This document shows, piece by piece, positions 18,789 through 26,426 of a stretch of DNA of 64,000 nt; the first letter of the stretch is position 1, and the number at the start of each line of letters is the position of its first letter. A model generated the notes under the pieces. That model worked only from the letters and a program-made list of their open reading frames with translations, searched no databases and was not told the DNA's origin. Both the position numbers and the translations under genes were made by a program. The DNA comes from an uncultured delta proteobacterium (GTDB taxonomy: Bacteria; Desulfobacterota; Syntrophia; Syntrophales; UBA8958), in the NCBI GenBank assembly GCA_903885795.1, contig CAISJV010000047.1, positions 30,640 to 94,639 on the forward strand. The letters run 5' to 3'.

Positions 18789-19310
18789 TTAATCACAGGA
18801 AATATCCTGATCCCGCTGGCATGCCTTTTCATGGGTCTTTTCGGCAAGACGCATTTCCCGCCTGGTCTTTGCCTCTCCGTTGCGCCGTCTCTGCGTGTCC
18901 GTCTCCATGATCAGCGGCGGCAATGTCAGGGCCTTGCCATGCTTGTCAAGGGACACATAGGTCAAATAGGCAGTCGAGGTATGGAGCCGCTCACCGGTAA
19001 GGAGATTTTCCGACTCTACCCGCACTCCCACTTCCATGGAGGCTCTCCCAACAAAGTTTACGCTGGCCCGGAGGGTGACAAAGTCCCCGACAAAGACTGG
19101 GTGATAGAAATCCAACCGGTCCACGGAGGCCGTAACGGCATTGGACCGGGCGTGCCTGATGGCCGCCACACCTGCCGCCGTATCAATGAGTTTCATGATT
19201 ACCCCGCCATGAACATTACCGGCGGGATTGGCATCCTGGGGATTCATCTGCTGTGCCATGACCACCGAACTATCTCTGACTTTTTTACCTTCCATTGTTA
19301 ACCTCTCCAT
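18789..19310 (-). CDS. Acyl-CoA thioesterase, hotdog fold
   Basis: A 173-residue hotdog thioesterase of the YciA/BFIT-like group. The core MNPQDANPAGNVHGGVIMKL contains the catalytic Asn/Asp region and the HGG turn, and the DFYHPVFVGDFVTL strand follows. It hydrolyses acyl-CoAs in the cytoplasm. The frame opens at 19310, but GGAGAGG followed 6 bases later by ATG at 19295 (MEGKKVRDSS) is the better start. The C-terminal 45 residues are charged and outside the fold. It ends 23 bases from the end of hrpB, head-on. Confidence 0.88.
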   Translation of the reverse strand: MERLTMEGKKVRDSSVVMAQQMNPQDANPAGNVHGGVIMKLIDTAAGVAAIRHARSNAVTASVDRLDFYHPVFVGDFVTLRASVNFVGRASMEVGVRVESENLLTGERLHTSTAYLTYVSLDKHGKALTLPPLIMETDTQRRRNGEAKTRREMRLAEKTHEKACQRDQDISCD

Positions 19311-19412
19311 TCTCTTTCTTAATTATTCTTTTGGAGTATAACAAGTGCAGGAAAATATCAAACCTGATTTGGTGGACATGGTATTCTTTATTTTACCGTC
19401 TTTATTTTACCG

Positions 19413-19441
19413 TTGACGCTTACCCATTCTTATCCTATGAT
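19413..19441 (+). promoter_or_regulatory. Sigma-70-type promoter for the 19.5-21.8 kb gene group
   Basis: TTGACG at 19413-19418 and TATGAT at 19436-19441, spaced by 17 bases, lie 34 bases before the start codon at 19476. The start codon has a strong ribosome-binding site (AAGGAGGAGG). Confidence 0.65.
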
Positions 19442-19475
19442 AAACGTCAAGGATTTATAAGGAGGAGGTATTGTC

Positions 19476-19868
19476 ATGGCCGATGACTCAAGGAAACATA
19501 CCAACAAATCACGTGTCAACTTATGGATCGCGGTTATCCTGCTCGTGCCGATCGCCGGTTTTGTTTTCTATACCTGGATCACATTGACCTGGAATTTCTC
19601 CAGGGGCGAACGGACCGGTTATGTCCAGAAACTCTCCAAGAGCGGCTGGGTCTGCAAGACCTGGGAGGGTGAAATGGCAATGGTGACGATGCCCGGCGCC
19701 ATACCGGAGAAATTCTTTTTCAGCATCCGGGATGACAAGATAGCCGAACGCATCAATAAATTGGCCGGTAAGCGGGTTTCCGTCGTTTATGAGCAGCACA
19801 AAGGCGTGCCGACTACCTGTTTCGGAGACACGCTGTATTATGCCGTTGATGTCAAGACAATCGATTAA
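19476..19868 (+). CDS. Uncharacterised membrane-anchored protein (130 aa)
   Basis: A short charged N-terminus precedes one hydrophobic segment (residues about 15-35, WIAVILLVPIAGFVFYTW). A soluble domain follows with RTGYVQKLSKSGWVCKTWEG, FFFSIRDDKIAERINKLAGK and a final GDTLYYAVD. This layout matches a small conserved family of unknown role that I recall as sometimes mislabelled 6-phosphogluconate dehydrogenase; no catalytic motif is visible. The soluble part should face the periplasm. The start is fixed by a strong Shine-Dalgarno. It is the first gene after a clear promoter and precedes the 3D-domain lipoprotein by 41 bases. Confidence 0.7.
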   Translation: MADDSRKHTNKSRVNLWIAVILLVPIAGFVFYTWITLTWNFSRGERTGYVQKLSKSGWVCKTWEGEMAMVTMPGAIPEKFFFSIRDDKIAERINKLAGKRVSVVYEQHKGVPTTCFGDTLYYAVDVKTID

Positions 19869-19909
19869 GGTAGTTGAAAAAACAACCGCGCTTATGATAC
19901 CTCTTCCCC

Positions 19910-20386
19910 ATGCTATCTGTGTCTATGCAGAAAGGACGTTATCTCGGCCTTGTCATCATCATCGTCGTCTTCTTTCTCGCCCACGGATGCGGCAGCAAGG
20001 CGCCCTACACCACCAAAGAAAAGAGAATCGTCCGAAAGATGCTTGTCACCGGTTACGATGCGGGGAAGAAATCGACAGGATGGAAACGCAAATTGGGCCT
20101 CTTTTTCATGCCCCCCGTTTATGCCTCCGGGCCCAATGAAGGCAAGCGCAAGGAGGTCGGCGTCACCTCCGACGGCACCAAAGCCAAAAAAGGAACCATC
20201 GCCGCCGACATCACCCGCTATCCCTACGGCACGAAGATGTATGTTCCCGGTTATGGCTGGGGGGAGGTGCATGACATCGGCAGCGCCATTAAGGGAGAAC
20301 ATATCGATCTCTTCTTCACCACTGAAAAAGATGCCAAGGCCTGGGGGAAGAAAACCCTGGATGTCATAATCCTACTGAAGGACTAA
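19910..20386 (+). CDS. 3D-domain lipoprotein
   Basis: A 158-residue exported protein. A hydrophobic signal segment ends in a lipobox-like FFLAHGC, so Cys at about residue 27 would be lipidated. The C-terminal half is a 3D domain (three conserved Asp): GTIAADITRYPYGTKMYVPG, then GEVHDIGSAIKGEHIDLFF. 3D domains occur in cell-wall hydrolases related to the catalytic barrel of MltA-type lytic transglycosylases, so a role in peptidoglycan turnover is plausible. Two candidate starts exist (19910 and 19925); the second gives a more typical signal peptide. It ends 7 bases before the acyl-CoA synthetase gene. Confidence 0.8.
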   Translation: MLSVSMQKGRYLGLVIIIVVFFLAHGCGSKAPYTTKEKRIVRKMLVTGYDAGKKSTGWKRKLGLFFMPPVYASGPNEGKRKEVGVTSDGTKAKKGTIAADITRYPYGTKMYVPGYGWGEVHDIGSAIKGEHIDLFFTTEKDAKAWGKKTLDVIILLKD

Positions 20387-20393
20387 TTGAATA

Positions 20394-21776
20394 ATGGACT
20401 TTTTCTTTAAACCAAAGAGCATTGCCGTCATCGGCGCGACAACCAACCCCTTTAAGGGTGGTAACGCCATTCTGAAAAACCTGATAACCGGTTACCAGGG
20501 AAAAATCTATCCCATCAACCCCCGTTACGACGAGATCGAGGGTCTTCCCTGTTATCCTTCCGTCAGCGCCATTCCCGGACCCATCGATCTAGCCATTATC
20601 TTCGTCCCCGCCCGCCATGTTCCCGACGCCGTGGCCCAATGCACCGACAAGAGGGTCCCGGGAGTGATCATCGAATCCGGCGGCTTTGCTGAAACAGGGG
20701 CCGACGGCAAGAGTCTCCAGTCCTCCCTGATCAATCTGTCCAGAACTACGAGGATCAGGCTCTGGGGACCAAACTGCATGGGCCTGGTTGACGCGGTAAA
20801 CGGCCATGTTTTTTCCTTTATGGATCCCCGGGCCTTTAAGGCTGGTCTGACGCCCGGCAGCGTTTCCCTGGTGGTCCAGAGCGGCATGTTATCGGCGGGA
20901 TTTCTTGTAGATATAATGACCCACGGCATCATGGGGATCAGCAAGGTCTGCTCGGTGGGAAACAAGATCGACGTCGACGAGTGCGATCTCCTCTCCTGGC
21001 TTATCGAAGATAAGGATACCGCGGTCATCGGACTATACCTGGAATCCCTCCTCAATGGTCGCCGTTTTATAGACATCTGCCGGAACTCTCCGAAACCGAT
21101 TGTGGTGCTGAAAGGCGGCAAAAGTGCGAAGGGGGCCCAGGCCGCCATGAGCCATACGGCCAGCCTGGCAGGGAACGAAAGGATTATTCAGGGCGCCTTT
21201 GCCCAGGCCGGTGTTGTCGAGGCAAGCGACTTTAAACAGATGATGGATCTCTGCCGGACCCTGAGCATGGTACCGCCTCGGGGAGACGGCCATCCAGCTC
21301 GTGTCGCCATTCTGACCTTTAGCGGCGGGGCGGGTATCGTTTCCGCAGATTTTCTGGAAACGGACGGCCTGGAAGTAGCCGACCTTTCCGAACAAACGAA
21401 AGAGTCGCTGGGCAGGCTTTTCCCGGAATGGATGCCCGTAAGCAATCCCGTGGATCTCTGGCCTGCCCTGGAACGTCATGCCGGCGGAAAGGTCGATGTC
21501 ATCGGTCAGGCTTTAACGGCGGTGCTTGCAGATTCCCAGGTGGACGCCGTCTTCCTCCACGCCTTTGTGGGCAATTTCCGTATCCTCTTTGATATTAATA
21601 ATTTGGCGCAACAGATCAAAGCGGCGGGTAAGCCCGCCTTCATCTGGCTCTTGGGAAAGAGGGAAGAGGCCTTCAATTTTTACAACGAGGCACGGACCCT
21701 TGGAATCCCCGTATTCTCGGAGATCGGCCGGGCCGTCGAATGCATGGCCGCCGTATTCAAAGTCAGAAAGTATTAG
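20394..21776 (+). CDS. NDP-forming acyl-CoA synthetase, alpha-type protein without ATP-grasp domain
   Basis: A 460-residue protein with an N-terminal CoA-binding Rossmann domain (FFKPKSIAVIGATTNPFKGG), two succinyl-CoA-ligase-like flavodoxin domains (LWGPNCMGL, VVQSGMLSAGFL) and the phosphohistidine motif MSHTASLAGNE near residue 252. This is the alpha part of ADP-forming acetyl/acyl-CoA synthetases. The beta ATP-grasp part needed for full activity is not fused, and no candidate lies nearby. The enzyme would interconvert acyl-CoA and acid with nucleotide phosphorylation, useful for energy conservation in fermenters. It is tightly spaced after the 3D-domain lipoprotein. Confidence 0.85.
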   Translation: MDFFFKPKSIAVIGATTNPFKGGNAILKNLITGYQGKIYPINPRYDEIEGLPCYPSVSAIPGPIDLAIIFVPARHVPDAVAQCTDKRVPGVIIESGGFAETGADGKSLQSSLINLSRTTRIRLWGPNCMGLVDAVNGHVFSFMDPRAFKAGLTPGSVSLVVQSGMLSAGFLVDIMTHGIMGISKVCSVGNKIDVDECDLLSWLIEDKDTAVIGLYLESLLNGRRFIDICRNSPKPIVVLKGGKSAKGAQAAMSHTASLAGNERIIQGAFAQAGVVEASDFKQMMDLCRTLSMVPPRGDGHPARVAILTFSGGAGIVSADFLETDGLEVADLSEQTKESLGRLFPEWMPVSNPVDLWPALERHAGGKVDVIGQALTAVLADSQVDAVFLHAFVGNFRILFDINNLAQQIKAAGKPAFIWLLGKREEAFNFYNEARTLGIPVFSEIGRAVECMAAVFKVRKY

Positions 21777-21817
21777 CGGTAATAAGGAAAAACTCCTCAT
21801 CTTACAACCCCTTAATC

Positions 21818-21836
21818 CCCTCCCGTCAAGGGAGGG
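21818..21836. repeat. Stem-loop in the convergent spacer after the acyl-CoA synthetase gene
   Basis: CCCTCC at 21818-21823 pairs with GGAGGG at 21831-21836 across a 7-base loop. There is no T-run on either side, so it is a weak terminator candidate or a dispersed palindromic repeat. Confidence 0.4.
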
Positions 21837-21871
21837 AAACTACCACTTTGAAACAAAAATGAGCCAATGAT

Positions 21872-23008
21872 TCATTCCGGAATCAGGTCGATGACAGTGA
21901 TTTCCGGGGCTGAGAGAAAACGCATCGGCGGCCCCCATGTTCCTGTACCCCTGCTCACGTAAAGACTGGATCCTTCCTGTAATTTGAAATATCCACTCTG
22001 CAAGGGGAAAACCAGCCCTGTCACCATGCTGAAAGGGAAGATCTGGCCTTTATGGGTATGACCGGAAAGCTGGAGATCAAAGGCCCCCAGCGCCTCCGGA
22101 TCAATAATCGGCTGGTGCTTCAGAAGAATCGTATATTTATGCTTTGGCAGGTCGGCAAGGATCTTTGATTCTTGAATCCCACGGTACGTTCCCATCCGCT
22201 TCCCCGCCAGATCGTCAACACCTACAAGGTTAATCGTCCCCGCAATATTTATCCCTTCGCCCCGTAAAACTGTGAATCCGGCCCTGCGTGTAAAATCGAG
22301 GGCCTGGTCAAGGCCGGCGTAGAATTCGTGGTTTCCCGTAACAGCGTATTTGCCGTATTTCGCCTGGATACCCTTCAGAAGCGGCAGCGATCCATGGATA
22401 TTGTCGATCTGGCCGTCCACGAGATCTCCCGTGGACACCAGAATATCCGGGGCAGCCTTCTTTACCGCCTCCATCATTCTTTCCAGACGCCCTCCCCGGA
22501 CAATCATACCCACATGGACGTCAGAGATCTGCACAATCCTGAGCTTCTCGATTTTATTGCTGATTTTTGACGTCTTAATGACAAGGTGCTCCGTCCGTAT
22601 ATTGAGCGCCTCAAAATAACCGTAAATATTGACACCAACGGCGATCAGGAGGGGCACCAGGAACAGGACCGAAGCGGTGGGATAAAGATGGTTCAGCTCA
22701 AAACCGCCGATCTCGCTGTTCATCCAAATGGCAAAACGGTAAAAATCCAGGCAAATGGAAGTGACAAAAAATAAAAAGACCACCCCCATCCAGGAATAAC
22801 CGAGATAGGACAGAAAACAGGCGGCCCCCTCATAGCCCTCCCGCTCGGAAAGACGGACCAGGATGGGGCTGATTAAGAGGATCAGCAGGGATGCCGCAAC
22901 AGCGGCGTGAACCCATGGCGTCAGTTGGAAAGCCGCCTTCAGGCGGACGTAGAAATAAACATGGATGCCGCCGTAAAGAAGGAAAAAGGAGAGCAGAAAA
23001 AGGATCAT
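21872..23008 (-). CDS. Membrane-anchored metallophosphoesterase
   Basis: A 378-residue protein with about four hydrophobic segments in the first 140 residues, then a calcineurin-like phosphoesterase domain. Metal-binding motifs are intact: ISDVHVG, STGDLVDG, GNHEFYAG and LSGHTHKGQ. The overall layout matches the YaeI/YkuE-like membrane phosphoesterases, some of which act on lipid phosphates or lipid A intermediates. The start overlaps the stop of the CoA-transferase B gene by 4 bases, giving translational coupling with a catabolic enzyme, which is an odd pairing. Confidence 0.85.
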   Translation of the reverse strand: MILFLLSFFLLYGGIHVYFYVRLKAAFQLTPWVHAAVAASLLILLISPILVRLSEREGYEGAACFLSYLGYSWMGVVFLFFVTSICLDFYRFAIWMNSEIGGFELNHLYPTASVLFLVPLLIAVGVNIYGYFEALNIRTEHLVIKTSKISNKIEKLRIVQISDVHVGMIVRGGRLERMMEAVKKAAPDILVSTGDLVDGQIDNIHGSLPLLKGIQAKYGKYAVTGNHEFYAGLDQALDFTRRAGFTVLRGEGINIAGTINLVGVDDLAGKRMGTYRGIQESKILADLPKHKYTILLKHQPIIDPEALGAFDLQLSGHTHKGQIFPFSMVTGLVFPLQSGYFKLQEGSSLYVSRGTGTWGPPMRFLSAPEITVIDLIPE

Positions 23009-23751
23009 AAGCCCCAGACCAAGGCGGCGAACTGAGGATAGATCCGACGCATCCGCTCCTGCACCGGCCCCCGCAGCATTGCCAGTTCCTCATCCGTCAG
23101 GGGGTTCATAATCGGAATGCGCCGCTCCCCGATGCCCAGATCAAACCCGGTATTGCGGACCACTTCCGCCAGAGAAACGCCGGGAAAGACGGATTCCAGG
23201 ACAATTTCCTTCTTTGTGCCGTCAAAGGCCATCGTGCAGAGCGGCGTGACCACATGGCTGAGGCCGCCCCGCCGCCAGGGGGCGTCGTCAGTGGCTGTGG
23301 CGTTGATAAAATCTACCTTGGGAACAAAAAGCCGCTGGTTATGACTGGTCGTGAAAATGATCACCCGTCTGACCAGGGCGGAAAGCATGGACGACCCGGC
23401 GCCCCCGGGCAGACGAACAGTAGGCCGGTTATAATCCCCCAGCATAGAAAGATTGATATTCCCCTGCTTGTCTATCTGTACCCCGGAGAGAAAGAATACG
23501 TCAATCTTCCCCTTCTGGGCAAGGGCAAACAGCTCATGAAAGCCCTCGGACAGACGGAAATCAGGGTCGCCGTAAATCAGTGTTGTCAGGTGCGGCGCAT
23601 GGGTCATTTTCGCCAGCAGTGCAGCCGCCGCCGGGAGGGGCGACAGGGTTCCCGTCGCTACCCACTCGCCGTCCCGCAACAGTCTGGAAATGGCGCTGAT
23701 CATCACTTCCGGGGGTTGAACCGATTGATTGGAAATGGTTGGTTTCGTCAT
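23005..23751 (-). CDS. CoA-transferase subunit B (glutaconate CoA-transferase type)
   Basis: A 248-residue beta-type subunit of the family I CoA-transferase superfamily, as shown by FFLSGVQIDKQGNINLSMLG, RLPGGAGSSMLSALVRRVII and VVTPLCTMAFDG. These enzymes swap CoA between carboxylic acids. The catalytic Glu of classical subunits is not obvious in the usual position, as is often so in the actinobacterial IpdB-like branch, where the fold has been recruited for ring cleavage. It overlaps subunit A upstream and the phosphoesterase downstream, each by 4 bases, so all three are one translationally coupled operon. Confidence 0.85.
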   Translation of the reverse strand: MTKPTISNQSVQPPEVMISAISRLLRDGEWVATGTLSPLPAAAALLAKMTHAPHLTTLIYGDPDFRLSEGFHELFALAQKGKIDVFFLSGVQIDKQGNINLSMLGDYNRPTVRLPGGAGSSMLSALVRRVIIFTTSHNQRLFVPKVDFINATATDDAPWRRGGLSHVVTPLCTMAFDGTKKEIVLESVFPGVSLAEVVRNTGFDLGIGERRIPIMNPLTDEELAMLRGPVQERMRRIYPQFAALVWGL

Positions 23752-24605
23752 GACTGTTTCCCCCCGCGAAAATTTACTACTTCCAGATACCGTTTATGAT
23801 CTTCGGGTCCGAAAATGTATTTTTCTAGATAGGCGCGGAATCCCTGCTCGTCTTTGGACGCCGCCACATATTCCCGGATATGGGCGGCGTCGGTTTCGTA
23901 AATTCCCGGGCAAGCCGTCGGATGAGCCCCAACCGGGGCCAGGACTACCGCATCGATATGTACGGAAGCTACAAAGACCTCCTGACGACCGGGCAGAACT
24001 GCTTCCGGTTCCACAATTTCCTCAACAACGGCAATCGTTTTCTTGGCCGCCATGGCGAGGAGCCGGTCATTACGGGTGGCGTCGGTCGTGATCTCTCCGC
24101 TACGACTGCCTTTGGCGGCATGGATAATGGCTACATCGGGCATGATGGGCAGAACGACGACGTATTCGTTACCGGAATAGGGATCGCGCACTGTTTTGAG
24201 ATCCCGGCGAACCTTCATCAGGTCGGAATGCATGATACCAAGGACAGGAATGAACGGCAGGTTATGGACCCCAGCCTGGAGTCCCAAGAGCAGTGCCGGT
24301 CAGATCGTCTCCAGGAGCTTGAGTTCGCCCCGCTCGCATTTCCGGCGGAAATTGGGGGCCAGGCCAAATTCATCGAGAACGATCTGCGGAAACTGGACCG
24401 TCTCAACGCATCCGGCGCCGATGAGAAGATCCGCCACGTATCCCCCCGTTAGCACCGGGGTCAGCGTCAAACCCTTCACCCCCAGACGGATAATTTCCCG
24501 CACCACCGCCATAGGGTTCATCGTCATGCCCGCCCCTACCCCGAGGTGCATCCCGTCTTTCACCCAACAGGCCGCTTCCTTCGCCGTTATCAGTTTGTCC
24601 ATCAT
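23748..24605 (-). CDS. CoA-transferase subunit A with one in-frame TGA (possible selenocysteine, or nonsense mutation)
   Basis: Two segments, 24303-24605 and 23748-24299, lie in the same frame and are separated only by a TGA at 24300-24302. Read through, they give 285 residues, the normal length for GctA-like subunits. The N-part has GVGAGMTMNPMAVVREIIRL and FGLAPNFRRKCERGELKLLE; the C-part resumes as PALLLGLQAGVHNLPFIPV. The 184 codons after the TGA are free of other stops or shifts, and the 4-base overlap with subunit B is kept. That pattern favours a recent mutation, a sequencing error or recoding. A hairpin sits just after the TGA (separate entry). Function as for subunit B. Confidence 0.7.
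24266..24302 (-). promoter_or_regulatory. Candidate bacterial SECIS-like hairpin after the in-frame TGA
   Basis: On the coding (minus) strand, 15 bases after the TGA, GGACUCC (24284-24278) pairs with GGGGUCC (24272-24266) in a 7-bp stem with one G-U pair, closed by the 5-base loop AGGCU. The loop starts 22 bases after the TGA and has a G in its first two positions, which fits the loose bacterial SECIS rules as I know them. Chance hairpins in GC-rich coding DNA are common, so this is only suggestive. Confidence 0.35.
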
Positions 24606-24785
24606 CGCTTTTTACCCCAATGTCAATTAGTAAGCCTGACTTATTTATATCTGGAAATAATGGAGCTGTCAATTGACTAGCTCGACCCGGTGGGTGGAAT
24701 TCTGCTGAGAATGTTTAGGTGGCTTTTGTGCCTGGACCCCCGTCACCTATTCGGAAGGGAGAACCCAGAACGCACATAGTTGTTT

Positions 24786-24821
24786 AAAAAAACGTCATTC
24801 CGGATCAAGTCCGGAATGACG
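24786..24821 (-). terminator. Rho-independent terminator of the DEAD-box helicase gene, REP-like palindrome
   Basis: CGTCATTCCGGA at 24793-24804 pairs perfectly with TCCGGAATGACG at 24810-24821 across 5 bases. On the minus strand the hairpin is followed by a run of seven T. The same palindrome, as I recall, is a dispersed repeat in many proteobacterial genomes, here apparently serving as terminator. Confidence 0.75.
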
Positions 24822-24857
24822 AAAGTTAATATTTAAGATTTTGCGAGCTTGTAAATC

Positions 24858-26192
24858 TTACCGACTGGAGCGATTTTGTCGGTCGCGACTGGGGTAAGAC
24901 GATTTTGCCGCCGCTGCGGAAGCCGCCGAGCGCTGCAGCATGGCTTGTCCCTGGACGCTTGAAAAGCTTCTCCGTCTCACCTGCTGTTGCTGGCGCGGAC
25001 GGTCGTGACCGCCGTCATTTCCTGCCGGCGCCGGGACGCCGTAGTTAAAGTCCTGCAGCGTCCTCTTTTCTACCGTTTCCCCAAGGGCCTTCTCGATGCC
25101 CCAGATGAATCCCCGCTCTTCACGGGTCATAAAGGTAAATGCATCCCCCGTCTTTGCGGCCCGGCCGGTGCGGCCGATGCGGTGCGTGTAGGCGTCGACG
25201 GTGTCGGGCATATCGTAATTGATCACATGGGAAATACTGGAAACGTCGATTCCCCGGGCGGCGATGTCGGTGGCCACCAGGATCTGGTACTTGCCGGCGC
25301 GATAACCGCTTAGTACTGCCTGGCGCTTGGTCTGCGGCAGGTCGCCCTGCAGGGACGCCGCGACAAAACCGGCCTGGGCGATCTGGGTAGCCAGTCGGGT
25401 GGCACGATGCTTGGTTCGCGTGAAAACGAGGACCGATTCCGTATCCGTACCTTCCAGAATCTTCATCAACAGAGCCGTTTTGAGGTGCTGCTCGACAGGA
25501 TAGATGGCATGAGAGACCGTGGATACGGGATTACTGTCGCCGACCTGGATGTTGACCGGATTGCTCATTACTTCCTGGACCAGTCCGCGGATGTCAGCGG
25601 GCATGGTGGCAGAAAAGAGAAGGGTCTGACGCTTGACCGGCAGACACTTGATGATCCTCTTGATGTCCGGCAGGAAACCCATGTCGAACATGCGGTCTGC
25701 CTCGTCAAGGACAAGGACCTCTACTTGGGAAATATCAATTTCACCGTGGTTAACGAGATCGAGAAGACGTCCCGGGCAGGCCACGACGATTTCGGCTCCG
25801 TTACGGAGCTTTGTGATCTGGGGGTTTTTGTTCACACCACCATAAACGGTGACACTCTTCACTTTCGTACGGCGGCCCAACTCAATAATAGCCTCATGGG
25901 TCTGCTCTGCCAGTTCCCTGGTCGGGGCGACAATCAGCGCCCGGACCCGCTTGCGTTGTCCGTCCATCAGACGCTGCAAAATCGGCAACACAAACGCCGC
26001 CGTTTTCCCCGTGCCCGTATGGGCCAGCCCCATAACGTCCCGGCCGTTAAGAATAGACGGGATGCACTCGGCTTGAATCGGGGTAGGTACCGAGTAGCCG
26101 GCCCCTTCAATCCCTGCTTCAATCAGGGGGTGGAGGTTAAAGGATTTAAAATTCGTTAATAATTCTCCGCTTGTTGCTTTTGCTTTTTGCAT
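24858..26192 (-). CDS. DEAD-box RNA helicase
   Basis: A 444-residue DEAD-box helicase, RhlE-like in length. It has a Q motif (FNLHPLIEAGIEGAGYSVPT then PIQ), Walker A AHTGTGKT, VLDEADRMFDMGFL, LLFSATMP, and HRIGRTGRAAKTG. The C-terminal tail of about 60 residues is Gln/Arg/Ser-rich (RPRQQQQVRRR), as usual for RNA-binding extensions. It unwinds short RNA duplexes in ribosome assembly or RNA decay, often induced in the cold. It has its own leader, with an inverted repeat, and its own terminator. Confidence 0.93.
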   Translation of the reverse strand: MQKAKATSGELLTNFKSFNLHPLIEAGIEGAGYSVPTPIQAECIPSILNGRDVMGLAHTGTGKTAAFVLPILQRLMDGQRKRVRALIVAPTRELAEQTHEAIIELGRRTKVKSVTVYGGVNKNPQITKLRNGAEIVVACPGRLLDLVNHGEIDISQVEVLVLDEADRMFDMGFLPDIKRIIKCLPVKRQTLLFSATMPADIRGLVQEVMSNPVNIQVGDSNPVSTVSHAIYPVEQHLKTALLMKILEGTDTESVLVFTRTKHRATRLATQIAQAGFVAASLQGDLPQTKRQAVLSGYRAGKYQILVATDIAARGIDVSSISHVINYDMPDTVDAYTHRIGRTGRAAKTGDAFTFMTREERGFIWGIEKALGETVEKRTLQDFNYGVPAPAGNDGGHDRPRQQQQVRRRSFSSVQGQAMLQRSAASAAAAKSSYPSRDRQNRSSR

Positions 26193-26217
26193 GTACTCAA
26201 TTTCCTTCTTCTATTGG

Positions 26218-26235
26218 ACGTCATCATATTGACGT
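26218..26235. promoter_or_regulatory. Inverted repeat upstream of the DEAD-box helicase gene
   Basis: ACGTCA (26218-26223) and TGACGT (26230-26235) form a perfect 6-6-6 inverted repeat about 26 bases before the start codon. It could be an operator or a leader hairpin; no regulator is implied by neighbours. Confidence 0.35.
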
Positions 26236-26280
26236 TGATTTACCGGAATTCTCCTGACATTCTTTACACCACATCAGCAT

Positions 26281-26319
26281 AAAAAAATCCCCACCAGCCT
26301 AATTTACAGGCTCTGGGGA
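26281..26319 (-). terminator. Rho-independent terminator of prfC
   Basis: On the minus strand, CCCCAGAGCCT pairs with AGGCTGGTGGGG around a 7-base loop (stem arms 26308-26318 and 26289-26300, with a small internal bulge). It is followed by an A/T stretch with seven T in a row. It lies about 110 bases after the prfC stop. Confidence 0.75.
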
Positions 26320-26426
26320 CACTATGGACCAAAACCGGCTCTGAAACTGCGACGTTAATACGCTTCCCCAATGAGCATGTCAAGGATTATATTCAAGAAT
26401 GCTAAAATGGGGCATCGGGGGCAGGC

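Noticed and set aside
24287..24302. Frameshift as the cause of the split CoA-transferase A gene
   Set aside because: The two halves are in the same frame; only a single TGA separates them, so this is a stop codon and not an indel.
25407..26159. 250-codon plus-strand frame
   Set aside because: It lies wholly antisense to the DEAD-box helicase, whose motifs are complete. No recognisable domain.
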